Shown here in pieces: positions 45,668 to 54,656 of a stretch of DNA of 64,000 nt. The stretch lies in contig JACPMA010000017.1 of the NCBI GenBank assembly GCA_016186205.1, positions 1 through 64,000 on the forward strand, given 5' to 3'. Made by a program: the position numbers and the translations under genes. A model generated the notes under the pieces. The model saw only the letters and a program-made list of their open reading frames with translations. It was not told the origin of the DNA and made no database searches. The first letter of the stretch is position 1, and every line of letters starts with the position of its first letter. The DNA is from Candidatus Peregrinibacteria bacterium (GTDB lineage Bacteria; Patescibacteriota; Gracilibacteria; UBA1369; UM-FILTER-53-11).

Positions 45668-47503
45668 ATGATGGAGATTACCTGGCAGTCGATCGTTGGC
45701 GCCTTGCTGGTGTCCTCGATCGTCAGCGCGGCGTACCCCTACGTCGTGCTGAAACTCGGACTGGGGCCGAACGTGAGCGTGGTGAGCGCATTTCTGGGCG
45801 CGCTCTTCCTCAGCTTCACGGCTCGGAGGACGATCGGAACCAACCGGTACCAGAACAACGTCATCCAGACGGCCGGAACGTCGGCGGCCATGACGGCCTT
45901 CATGTGCGTCGTGGCAGCGGCGTTCGGGTACATCGAGATGAACGAAAGCGTGCAGGTCAAGGCGAGCATCAGCCCCTGGCAGATGTTCTTCTGGCTCACG
46001 CTGACGGGCATGCTCGGTGTCATCTTTACGGTCCTCTTCCGCCGGCACTTCATTGAGGACCCCAAGATGATCTTCGTCGACGGAGTCGTTGCGGCGGAAA
46101 CGGTCAACGTGCTCGACTCGCGCGGCGGCGAGGCGAGCAAGAAAATGAGGGCCATGGGCGTGACCGCGCTCGTTTCGGCGGTCATGGCCTTTTTCCGGGA
46201 CGGTATCCAGAAGCTCGCCCCGTTCTGGTTCTCGAAGAGCTACAAGGCTGCCATGCCGTGGGACCTTCTCACGATCGGCAGCGGCATGCTCCTGGGCCTC
46301 AACATGGGCCTCTCGCTCCTCGCGGGAACGGTGTTGGGTGTGTACGTGATCGGGCCGTGGCTCCTCGAAAGCGGAGTCGGTCTCGAGATCGTGCGCTCCA
46401 ACATCGCAGCAGTCAACCTCGCGCGGTGCGATGCCCTCTTCGCGATTAAGGAGATCGCGGAGAAGAGCCCGGACGCCATGTTCTTCGCGCAGCACTGCGG
46501 AGGCATGGCTGGTTTCAAAGGAGGTAGCTACTTCGCCACCATGATGCTCTGGGCCATGTGGCCGGCCACGGGCATGATGATCGCGGCGTCCCTTGCCGCA
46601 CTCCTTCTGAAGTGGCGTACGCTTGTGGATACGTTCCACATGCTGCGCAGGCGTCAGGCGGATGCGGTTCGGGAAGATGTCTCGATGAAGACTATCGTAG
46701 TGCTGGGCCTCGGCCTCACCGTGATCCTGGCGGTGGTGCAGAAGGCGAACTTCGGGATGGGATACGTGCAGACGGTGGTATCGGTCGCGGCTTCGCTTCC
46801 CTTGATGCTCATCGGCATCCGGGTGTTGGGGGAGACGAACCAGGGTCCGGTCAGTCTGATGGCGAACGCGCTCCAAGCGCTCTTCGCCGTCTTCTGGCCG
46901 AACCAGATCGTGCTGAACTTGATCGGCGCGGGCATGGCAGGCAATACTAGCGCGCAGTCCGAAGGGCTCATGCAGGACTTCAAGACGGGGAAGATCGTCG
47001 GATCGACCCCGAGGATCCTCACGTGGGTCCAGTTCTGCGCGGTACCCATCGGTGCGGCTGCGGTCGCGATCATGTACCCCTTGCTCATCGCGAAGTACGG
47101 GCTTGGGGGAGACGGGCTTGCGGCTCCCACGGGCCTCAAGATCGCGAACCTCGCGGTCGTGCTGTCGAAGGGCATCGAGGCGCTCCCGCGCCACGCGCTC
47201 TCGATCACGGTGTGGGCCATGCTGGTCGGTGCGGCGATCGAGTGCGCCAAGCACTACCGTCCGAAGTGGGGAGAGTATCTCCCCTCGCCGTCGGGACTCG
47301 GGTTCGGAGTGATCCTGCCCGGGATCCTCAACATTCCGATGGCGCTCGGTTGCGTGCTCGGGTGGGTCTGGGAGAAGAACGGCAAGGAGTCGTACGACAA
47401 GTACGCCGCGACGGTGGCGGCGGGATTCGTTGGCGGTGACGCCCTCATCGCCGGAATCCTCATCCCGATTCTGGCCGCGATCGGGATCCTGACTCTGCAG
47501 TAG
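45668..47503 (+). CDS. OPT-family oligopeptide transporter-like membrane protein
   Basis: 611 aa multi-TM; RRTIGTNRYQNNVIQTAGTSAA, RVLGETNQGPVSLMANALQALFA; strongly GC-rich relative to neighbours. Confidence 0.75.
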   Translation: MMEITWQSIVGALLVSSIVSAAYPYVVLKLGLGPNVSVVSAFLGALFLSFTARRTIGTNRYQNNVIQTAGTSAAMTAFMCVVAAAFGYIEMNESVQVKASISPWQMFFWLTLTGMLGVIFTVLFRRHFIEDPKMIFVDGVVAAETVNVLDSRGGEASKKMRAMGVTALVSAVMAFFRDGIQKLAPFWFSKSYKAAMPWDLLTIGSGMLLGLNMGLSLLAGTVLGVYVIGPWLLESGVGLEIVRSNIAAVNLARCDALFAIKEIAEKSPDAMFFAQHCGGMAGFKGGSYFATMMLWAMWPATGMMIAASLAALLLKWRTLVDTFHMLRRRQADAVREDVSMKTIVVLGLGLTVILAVVQKANFGMGYVQTVVSVAASLPLMLIGIRVLGETNQGPVSLMANALQALFAVFWPNQIVLNLIGAGMAGNTSAQSEGLMQDFKTGKIVGSTPRILTWVQFCAVPIGAAAVAIMYPLLIAKYGLGGDGLAAPTGLKIANLAVVLSKGIEALPRHALSITVWAMLVGAAIECAKHYRPKWGEYLPSPSGLGFGVILPGILNIPMALGCVLGWVWEKNGKESYDKYAATVAAGFVGGDALIAGILIPILAAIGILTLQ

Positions 47504-47538
47504 AGCCTTCATCGGTGCCGGCTGATGGAGGTTGGGAA

Positions 47539-47578
47539 GAAGGGGGCGGGTCGGTGTGAAAGCCGGCTCGTCCCCTTC
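47539..47578 (+). terminator. Hairpin terminator of the OPT gene
   Basis: GAAGGGGGCGGGTCGG-tgtgaaag-CCGGCTCGTCCCCTTC then GACCCGTTTT. Confidence 0.6.
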
Positions 47579-47616
47579 GACCCGTTTTCAATAGAGAGTG
47601 GATTTTCCTAAAATTT

Positions 47617-49122
47617 TCAGTTTATTTTCCGTATCTTCTCCGTCACGCTGAAGCCGAGCGGTTTCCCTAGCATGAGCCGTGTTTGCGCATCTAGCGCAGG
47701 AACTGCTCCATAAAAAATCGTTACGAACGGCAAGAATATCCACGGCAAAACCACTGCCAGAATTTTTCCGAGCCGCGCTTTTCCTTTTGGCAACGGGAGA
47801 GTTAGAAGCGAAATCCACAAATAAGTCAGAATACCGATGAGCATGAAGGTAAATACGATATTAAGTACGGCACTGAAGTTATAAGCAAACAGCGAAGCAT
47901 TAAATCTAGGATTCAAAACGGTCGGTATCAATTTGTTGAAGAAGACGATGATCGCAGCCGTGGTCCATGTAATTTGCAAAAAACAAAGATAGAAAAAACG
48001 CTCGAACGTTTTTAAAAAGGGAATTTTATGGCGTTCTTTCCACATTTTTACGAGCACATACGGAATTTCCGAAGCGCCCCAAGCCCAGCGCCGCAGCTGT
48101 TTATACTGGCCGATGAGGCTCGTGAAGTATGTTTTGTTTTGAAGTGCGTCCTGGTACACCGGTACAAACAGCGGCACAACTTCATAGTCGCCGCGAAAAT
48201 GAAAATAGGCGCGCCAGTATTGGTGGAGATCTTCCACGATAGTATGGCGTGACCAATAATCCATCGCCACAAGCGAGTCCAAACTTTGCGCATAGACAGA
48301 GGCATTAAAAAGACGGTTTGCTTCGCCGGATTCCGAGAGATACCAAAAGGTATTTGCAAGAGCAATAACGCGGTTTACAAACGGTACATCCCAAATGTTG
48401 TTGTAAAAAAACGCAAGCGGCTGGAAACTTCGCCGCGCACGATTCGGTTCGATTAAATAATGATAAGTCAGTGTGGCGAAATAAGCCGGATGCGGGCGGT
48501 TATCCGCATCGAGCGTGGTAACAAGCACATTTGAAAAATCAATGCATTGCTCTTTGAGGATTTTGCTGATTTGCCGAGCTGCATGAGTGATATTCGCTCC
48601 TTTTGCCGGAATTTCATTCGGAAGATTTTTTGGATGCATGAAGTGATAAAAATTCCGAAAGGAATTTCCAAAACGCCGCTCCAGATATGCTGCATTTGTT
48701 TCCGCGCGCATGCGGTCGCGTTCTTCGGTTGCGAGCACGAAGATGATTTGGTCGCGCGGAAAATCAACCTGCGTAAGCGCTTCAATGCTTGATTCCAAAA
48801 CTTCTTTTTCTTCCTTATATGTCGGCATGATGACGATATGCAAAACTTTGCGCCATTTTTGCGAAATGCGGTCGTCTTTTTCCATTTTTTGAATCCAGTC
48901 GAGCCGCTGGAATTTTTTGCTTTTCAAAAAAGAGTAGATGAGAAAAGCGCTAGATTTAAGCACGCGAAAAAACCAAAGAAGCACGTATACCATAATAAAA
49001 ATCGCCACCGCTCTCGGAAACCAAAATGCCAGCACAAACGGTCCGATTAAAATAAACCAACTCACTGCGCCAGGCAGAATTTCAAGGAATCTATATAGAC
49101 GGGTTCGCGGAATATCATCCAT
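47617..49122 (-). CDS. Family 2-like glycosyltransferase, membrane
   Basis: IVIMPTYKEEKEVLESSIEAL, TLDADNRPHP, QYKQLRRWAWG (QxxRW-like). Confidence 0.82.
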   Translation of the reverse strand: MDDIPRTRLYRFLEILPGAVSWFILIGPFVLAFWFPRAVAIFIMVYVLLWFFRVLKSSAFLIYSFLKSKKFQRLDWIQKMEKDDRISQKWRKVLHIVIMPTYKEEKEVLESSIEALTQVDFPRDQIIFVLATEERDRMRAETNAAYLERRFGNSFRNFYHFMHPKNLPNEIPAKGANITHAARQISKILKEQCIDFSNVLVTTLDADNRPHPAYFATLTYHYLIEPNRARRSFQPLAFFYNNIWDVPFVNRVIALANTFWYLSESGEANRLFNASVYAQSLDSLVAMDYWSRHTIVEDLHQYWRAYFHFRGDYEVVPLFVPVYQDALQNKTYFTSLIGQYKQLRRWAWGASEIPYVLVKMWKERHKIPFLKTFERFFYLCFLQITWTTAAIIVFFNKLIPTVLNPRFNASLFAYNFSAVLNIVFTFMLIGILTYLWISLLTLPLPKGKARLGKILAVVLPWIFLPFVTIFYGAVPALDAQTRLMLGKPLGFSVTEKIRKIN

Positions 49123-49152
49123 AGAGGTCTTTGGTATTATATCATCAATGAT

Positions 49153-49181
49153 TTGACAAGGTGATACACTTTTGATACACT
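49153..49181 (+). promoter_or_regulatory. Promoter with overlapping direct repeats, TA operon
   Basis: TTGACA-17-TACACT; GATACACTTT occurs twice across the spacer and -10. Confidence 0.65.
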
Positions 49182-49200
49182 TTAATCGACCCTTCAATGT

Positions 49201-49422
49201 ATGCCAACTACTAAAAAACGCATCAATATCAGTCTACCGGCCGACGTGGAAGCATCGCTTTCCAAATTGGCCGAGAGAGACGATATGCCTCAAGCCACAA
49301 AAGCCGTTTATCTCTTAAAGCTCGCCATTGAGATAGACGAGGATGATGTTTTTAATTCTGTTGCTGCCGAGAGGGATACAAAGGGCGCAAAATTTGTGTC
49401 TCATAAAAAAGCCTGGGCATGA
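49201..49422 (+). CDS. Ribbon-helix-helix type antitoxin
   Basis: MPTTKKRINISLPADVEASLSKLAERDDMPQATKAVYLLKLAIE. Confidence 0.75.
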   Translation: MPTTKKRINISLPADVEASLSKLAERDDMPQATKAVYLLKLAIEIDEDDVFNSVAAERDTKGAKFVSHKKAWA

Positions 49423-49700
49423 ATTTCGAGGTGCAATATCACGAAGACGTAGTGAGAAAAGATATCCCCCGGCTTTCAGCGACGGCCAAAAAACAGATCA
49501 AAAAAGCCATTGAACAAAAAATAGTTATTGCCCCCGAGCATTTTGGAAAACCCCTTCGGAGATCGTTAAAAGGGTATCGAAAACTTCGCGTCGCCGATTA
49601 CCGCGTGATTTTTCGTATCGAAGGAAATATCGTAAAAATTTTCCTTATTCAGCATCGGTCTGTGGTTTATCAAAATGCTGCTCAAAGGCTTTTTAATTAA
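49419..49700 (+). CDS. RelE/ParE-family toxin
   Basis: IAPEHFGKPLRRSLKGYRKLRVADYRVIFRIEGNIVKIFLIQHRSVVY; 4-bp overlap with antitoxin. Confidence 0.88.
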   Translation: MNFEVQYHEDVVRKDIPRLSATAKKQIKKAIEQKIVIAPEHFGKPLRRSLKGYRKLRVADYRVIFRIEGNIVKIFLIQHRSVVYQNAAQRLFN

Positions 49701-51099
49701 TTCTGCTTAAATCCACTTCAGGGTACTCCTTCAGCTTATCAATAAATATTTTTTGTATTAACTTGAGCGTTTTTTCATCGTGTGCTTCGAAACGAAGGGT
49801 GAGGCATGGACTCGTATTTGATGCGCGCACCGCTCCCCACGCGCCTTTTCCAAAATCCACCCAAACGCCGTCGATTGTGAGACATGGATAGCGTTTCGTG
49901 AAAAATTGTTTTACGTCTTCCACTACGCGAAATTTTGTCGTGTCCGAGCACGGAACTTTCAATTCAGGTGTTGTGAAGATTTTCGGTATGTCGGAAAAAA
50001 GCTGGGAGAATGGTTTTTGGCTTTTACTTAACAATTCCACGATCCGCGCCGCCGCATACATTCCGTCGTCGAATCCAAACCAGCGTTCCGCGAAGAATAT
50101 ATGCCCGCTAGTTTCACCGCCCAATAGCGCGCCGGTCTCCTTCATTTTGGTTTCTATAAAAGAGTGCCCTGTTTTGTATCTGATCGGTTTTCCTCCGCGA
50201 ATGCGAATATCATCTTCTAAAACTTTTGAAGATTTAATATCAAAAATAATCGATGCGCCCGGATGCCGAGCCAGCATGTCGCGCGCCAAAGGAATAAGAA
50301 GATAGTCTGATTGATAAAAATGCCCTTTTTCGTCCACCACTCCCACGCGGTCGCCGTCGCCGTCAAAGCCGATTCCAAGATCGGCTTTTTCCCCAAGCAC
50401 GCGCGCTTTTACGTCCTCCATATTTTTTTCGGATTCCGGATTTGCCTCATGATTCGGGAAATTTCCGTCAAGTTCGCAATGCTGTTCTATCACTTCACAG
50501 CCAAGTTCGCGCAAAAGTTGCGGCGCAAAAATTCCCGTAATGCCGTTGCCTGCATCAACTATAATTTTCAGCGGCCTGTCGCCCTTACTAAGGGTGGCCT
50601 GTTTTTTCACCTCCGCTACATAATCCGGAAAAATCTCCTTAGAAAAAAGTTCGCCTTTTCCTTCGATAAAATCTTCATCCTGAATTATTTTTAAAATTTC
50701 CTGAATTTCATCTCCGCATACGCTGTGCGCATTTTTCGCCACAAGTTTTACGCCGTTGTATTGTTTTGGATTATGGCTCGCCGTGATATTTATACCGCCG
50801 TCAAAATCATACGCGCACGAAGCAAAATAAATCATCGGACTGCTCGCGTGGCCGACGCTCGTCACAATGGCGCCGGTCGTGAGCATGCCGGAAATAAAGG
50901 CTTCATGTAGAGCATCGCTCGAGAGACGATTGTCTTTTCCGCATACTATTTTTTTGCCGTATTTTTTCTGAAAATATGTGCCGACGCCTTGCCCCAAAGC
51001 GTACATCGCCTCAACTGTAAGATCCGCCGGTTCGCCGAGATCAGACTCCGCAATGCCGCGGATATCATAGGCCCGAAAAATGAGAGGATTTATTTGCAT
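49693..51099 (-). CDS. Phosphomannomutase/phosphoglucomutase
   Basis: IFRAYDIRGI, ITASHNPKQYNGVKL, GIGFDGDGDRVGVVDEKG, GGETSGHIFF. Confidence 0.93.
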   Translation of the reverse strand: MQINPLIFRAYDIRGIAESDLGEPADLTVEAMYALGQGVGTYFQKKYGKKIVCGKDNRLSSDALHEAFISGMLTTGAIVTSVGHASSPMIYFASCAYDFDGGINITASHNPKQYNGVKLVAKNAHSVCGDEIQEILKIIQDEDFIEGKGELFSKEIFPDYVAEVKKQATLSKGDRPLKIIVDAGNGITGIFAPQLLRELGCEVIEQHCELDGNFPNHEANPESEKNMEDVKARVLGEKADLGIGFDGDGDRVGVVDEKGHFYQSDYLLIPLARDMLARHPGASIIFDIKSSKVLEDDIRIRGGKPIRYKTGHSFIETKMKETGALLGGETSGHIFFAERWFGFDDGMYAAARIVELLSKSQKPFSQLFSDIPKIFTTPELKVPCSDTTKFRVVEDVKQFFTKRYPCLTIDGVWVDFGKGAWGAVRASNTSPCLTLRFEAHDEKTLKLIQKIFIDKLKEYPEVDLSRIN

Positions 51100-51563
51100 A
51101 AATTTTCAACAGCGCTCGGTACTAAATGCTGCCATTTTTTCTTTGTCTTCATGAGCGCCCGGATTTTTGTTCCGGAAATATTCAAGTTGAATTTTGGCCT
51201 TACGGTTTTATGTTTTCCGTCTTTGCGGAATAATTTTTGGACTTTTTTCGTCCCGCTCCATACGTCTCCAAATTGCGGAGCGAGTTTTTCCACATGCTTC
51301 ACCCAGCGGTTATCATTATGGATATCAGAAATTTTCACAAGAGCGAATTTTCGCGTTGAAATATTCGCCGCACGCAGACTGCCACGAATCATCCGAATGC
51401 GCTGCGCGGCGGAAAATGGATTTTTAGGCATGCCGGAATATTGCGCGCTTCCAATCCCGATAATAATTTTTGGATATAGGCGCAGTACTTGCCGCACCAC
51501 GTCCAAATGGCCTTTATGAAAAGGCTGGAAACGTCCGATGAAAAGGGCGGAAAGTTGACGCAT
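51090..51563 (-). CDS. Nicotinamide-nucleotide adenylyltransferase, NadM-like
   Basis: LFIGRFQPFHKGHLDVVRQVL...FNLNISGTKIRALM (GRFQPxHxGH, SGTxIR). Confidence 0.88.
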   Translation of the reverse strand: MRQLSALFIGRFQPFHKGHLDVVRQVLRLYPKIIIGIGSAQYSGMPKNPFSAAQRIRMIRGSLRAANISTRKFALVKISDIHNDNRWVKHVEKLAPQFGDVWSGTKKVQKLFRKDGKHKTVRPKFNLNISGTKIRALMKTKKKWQHLVPSAVENLCK

Positions 51564-51576
51564 AGGCGAACAGCTC

Positions 51577-52491
51577 CTAATGAGCCTGAATCACGAGCGG
51601 AAGTTCACTTTTGTGTTTGTTTTGTTTGATGCGGTCATCAACGAGTTGTACAAGCGATTGCAGAAGTCCGTGCGCAACGCATTCCTCCGGCGTCGCGCCG
51701 AGCTGGAGTTTCATTAAAACTTTATCCATGTCTTTATATGTAGCTCCGATTTCTTCTTCATCAGTTTGGCCCGGAGCAAGTTCCGCAGACGGCGTTTTGT
51801 TCACGATTTCCGGCGGCAAACCGACATGGTCCGCGAGCGCAACGACCTCTGTTTTATACAAATCGCCAATCACTTCAACGTCGGCAGCAAGGTCTCCGTA
51901 CTTTGTTCCGTATCCGAGCAACAGTTCGCTTTTGTTTGATGTTCCAAGCACGAGCGCGTTTTCCGTATTTGCATAGTTATAAAGCAGTACCGCCCGGACG
52001 CGCGCTTTCGTATTCATATGAGCGAGCGCGCTTGGCCGCCATGGCACAATGGAAAAATCCGTCAGAAAATTATTGATGGGCTGATAGAAACAATTCACGC
52101 CGAAAAATTGGCAGAGCAGTTTTGAATGATCGATGTTTTCCTGTTTTGTGAGTCCTAATTCCGGCATCAAAAGCGCTGTAACATTTTCAGCGCCCAAAGC
52201 ATCCGCGGCGATTTTTAGCGTGAGCGAAGAATCTACGCCTCCGGAAAGTCCGAGCGCGCCGCGTTTAAAATTTCTGTCAGCGAAATATTTCTTAAGACCG
52301 TTTACGAGCGCTTCGTAAATTTGATCAAGCGAGCTGATTCGGGGCTGGATTTTTTGCGCTACCTGAGTTTGCCCAGCCGCAGGTTTTTGCACCGCCGGAA
52401 TTTTCGGCGCCTGCGCGGTTTGTTGTACAGGCTCTATGGGTATCTCCATAAAAAGTGAAGCTTGGTGTTGGTCAGATTTTTGATGCGTCAT
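51577..52491 (-). CDS. nadE: NAD(+) synthetase
   Basis: GALGLSGGVDSSLTLKIAADAL, GTSNKSELLLGYGTKYGDLAADVEVIGDLYKTEV. Confidence 0.93.
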   Translation of the reverse strand: MTHQKSDQHQASLFMEIPIEPVQQTAQAPKIPAVQKPAAGQTQVAQKIQPRISSLDQIYEALVNGLKKYFADRNFKRGALGLSGGVDSSLTLKIAADALGAENVTALLMPELGLTKQENIDHSKLLCQFFGVNCFYQPINNFLTDFSIVPWRPSALAHMNTKARVRAVLLYNYANTENALVLGTSNKSELLLGYGTKYGDLAADVEVIGDLYKTEVVALADHVGLPPEIVNKTPSAELAPGQTDEEEIGATYKDMDKVLMKLQLGATPEECVAHGLLQSLVQLVDDRIKQNKHKSELPLVIQAH

Positions 52492-52943
52492 CGCGAGAAT
52501 TTTTTAAGGCCCTGATCTATTTCGCGAGTCATCGCGCGCCGCTTGAGGACATCGCGCTTATCGTGCTGTTTTTTCCCTCGGCAGACCCCGAGAACAACTT
52601 TGACGAGATTTTTTTTGAGAATTATTTCGAGCGGTATAAGCGTGAATCCTTTTTGATTCGAGAGGCCTGCGAGATGATCGATTTCTTTCCGCTTGAGAAG
52701 GAGTTCGCGCCGCCGAAGTGGATCATAGCCTTCATGCGGGGCGTACCGGTACGGCGATACATGCATATTTTCCGTCACAACGCGCCCGTTGACCACCGAG
52801 ACAAAACTTCCTTTCAGCTGCACGTGGCTTTCCTTGATGGATTTTACTTCCGGCCCGGTCAACACAATGCCTGTTTCATACTTTTCAACGACTTCATAAT
52901 CAAAGTACGCCTTCTTATTTTTCGCTAAAATCTTACCATCCAT
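52488..52943 (-). CDS. smpB: SsrA-binding protein
   Basis: KILAKNKKAYFDYEVVEKYETGIVLTGPEVKSIKESHVQLKGSFVSV...VCRGKKQHDKRD. Confidence 0.94.
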   Translation of the reverse strand: MDGKILAKNKKAYFDYEVVEKYETGIVLTGPEVKSIKESHVQLKGSFVSVVNGRVVTENMHVSPYRYAPHEGYDPLRRRELLLKRKEIDHLAGLSNQKGFTLIPLEIILKKNLVKVVLGVCRGKKQHDKRDVLKRRAMTREIDQGLKKFSR

Positions 52944-52984
52944 CGGAAGCAAATACTAGCAGAAAGCACTTCGCAAAGCCAATT

Positions 52985-53413
52985 TTACCACTTCATCTTA
53001 TTATCAACTGCCCACGCGCCGCCGCCAGTCAGCACCAATGCAAGCGCCATGCCCAAGAACGCAAAGTCTTTATTCGGAATTACTTTTGCTCCGGGATCCA
53101 TAAAAAGAGTTAGATCCGGACTCGCCACGCTGACGCCGATAATAAAGCTGACAAACATAAGCGCCACGACAGTTCCGGTAAGCCGCGTGAAAAGGCCGAG
53201 AACAAGAAAAATTCCCGTGATAAGTTCCACATAAGGCAGAGCATAGCCGTAGGCGTTTACGAAAAATGCCGGAAGATAATTTCCTGCCATGTTTTTAACA
53301 ATTTCCACGAATACCGCCGGTTCAAATATTTTACTGTATCCCGCAAAAATCAGTATTACGCCGAGTACGATCCGCAGCACGAGCGGCGCCCATTTGGCAG
53401 TCGGTCGAAGCAT
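52985..53413 (-). CDS. DoxX family membrane protein
   Basis: LRIVLGVILIFAGYSKIFEP...YVELITGIFLVLGLFTRLTG. Confidence 0.85.
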   Translation of the reverse strand: MLRPTAKWAPLVLRIVLGVILIFAGYSKIFEPAVFVEIVKNMAGNYLPAFFVNAYGYALPYVELITGIFLVLGLFTRLTGTVVALMFVSFIIGVSVASPDLTLFMDPGAKVIPNKDFAFLGMALALVLTGGGAWAVDNKMKW

Positions 53414-53486
53414 ATAAAAAAGGTTAAAGAATTAATGAACTTAACATTTAAACCTATTCTATAATAGGTTACAATAAGACTCCAGC

Positions 53487-54656
53487 GTGTTTTCGCATTT
53501 CTTCCCGACTACGGCCCAGTTTCGCCAGAAACTTCTTCGCCAGTGGTTTCGATTCCTTGTGACGGTTAATAACGAACCTTCAAATCGGGAGTTGGCCCTG
53601 CAGTATTTTTTCGAACGCTGCGCCCAAGCGCCGGAAATGTTTCATGCTTTTTTGGAGTTTTTTAAAAAGAAGTTGCAGCGATCACGCAATGCCGAGGCAA
53701 AGCATCTTGCTGAAAAATACCTTCATATTCTTTCAACGCTCTGCGAACGGTTCAGTTTTTTTGAAGAAAAACAGATTCTCGATGATCGTTGTTTTGCCAT
53801 TACGCATCCTAAAAAATATCGCGAAATTGATCAACTCCTCGGTCGCTACAAAAAACAATCCAAAAAACTCATCAATCATATTCTTCAAACGCTCACGCTT
53901 ATTTTGCGCGAAAAAAACCATCTCTGCGACATCAAAGGCCGATACAAAAACATTTACAGCATTGCGCGAAAACTCCAAAAAAAACCCCGCAAAACAGCGC
54001 TTACGCTCAATGACATTTTTGCATTTCGCATCATACCGCGAAGGAATTCCATTAAGCCGTGTTTCGAAATTCTAAACCTCCTCCATGATACTTTCTACCC
54101 CGATGCCGATTATTTTAAAGATTACATAACGATCCCCAAAATAAACGGGTATCAAAGCCTTCATACCGGTTTGTATAACGTGGTTCCGGAGCTCGATCTT
54201 CCAATTGAAGTGCAGATCCGTACAAAGCCAATGGACGATTTTTCAGAGCATGGACTTGCATCGCACTGGCTCTATGCGCAGGGCAAAAAATCAAAACTTA
54301 TTACGGAAAAGGAAAAAAAATTGCTGAATTATTTTTCGTCGATCGGGCAAACTCCGGAGGCTTCCAATTTTATCTATGGTTTCTCGTATAAAGGCGATAT
54401 AGTAAAGCTCGAAAAGGGCTCAACGATTCTTGATTTTGCTTATTTAATCCATACGGATTTGGGAAATAAAACGCGCGGCGCGTTGGTGAATGATACGAAG
54501 AAAACGTTCAACTATGAAATTCAAGAAGGTGATGTTGTGCAGATTTTGAAGGATGCAAAACCGCAGGTAAGTCCTGCATGGATGGCCGCTATTCATACGA
54601 AACACGCGCGCAAAAAAATATCCGAATATCTTAAAAAACATGCCAGCAAAACTTAA
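53487..54656 (+). CDS. RelA/SpoT-type synthetase domain + TGS, no obvious HD hydrolase
   Basis: DIKGRYKNIYSIARKLQKK, YFKDYITIPKINGYQSLHTGLYN, IEVQIRTKPMDDFSEHGLASHW, TGS-like GSTILDFAYLIHTDLGNK. Confidence 0.88.
   Translation: MFSHFFPTTAQFRQKLLRQWFRFLVTVNNEPSNRELALQYFFERCAQAPEMFHAFLEFFKKKLQRSRNAEAKHLAEKYLHILSTLCERFSFFEEKQILDDRCFAITHPKKYREIDQLLGRYKKQSKKLINHILQTLTLILREKNHLCDIKGRYKNIYSIARKLQKKPRKTALTLNDIFAFRIIPRRNSIKPCFEILNLLHDTFYPDADYFKDYITIPKINGYQSLHTGLYNVVPELDLPIEVQIRTKPMDDFSEHGLASHWLYAQGKKSKLITEKEKKLLNYFSSIGQTPEASNFIYGFSYKGDIVKLEKGSTILDFAYLIHTDLGNKTRGALVNDTKKTFNYEIQEGDVVQILKDAKPQVSPAWMAAIHTKHARKKISEYLKKHASKT

Noticed and set aside
45620-47512. 630-aa minus-strand ORF opposite the OPT gene
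   Set aside because: Arg/His/Asp-rich, no domain; arises from GC3-rich codons on the opposite strand.
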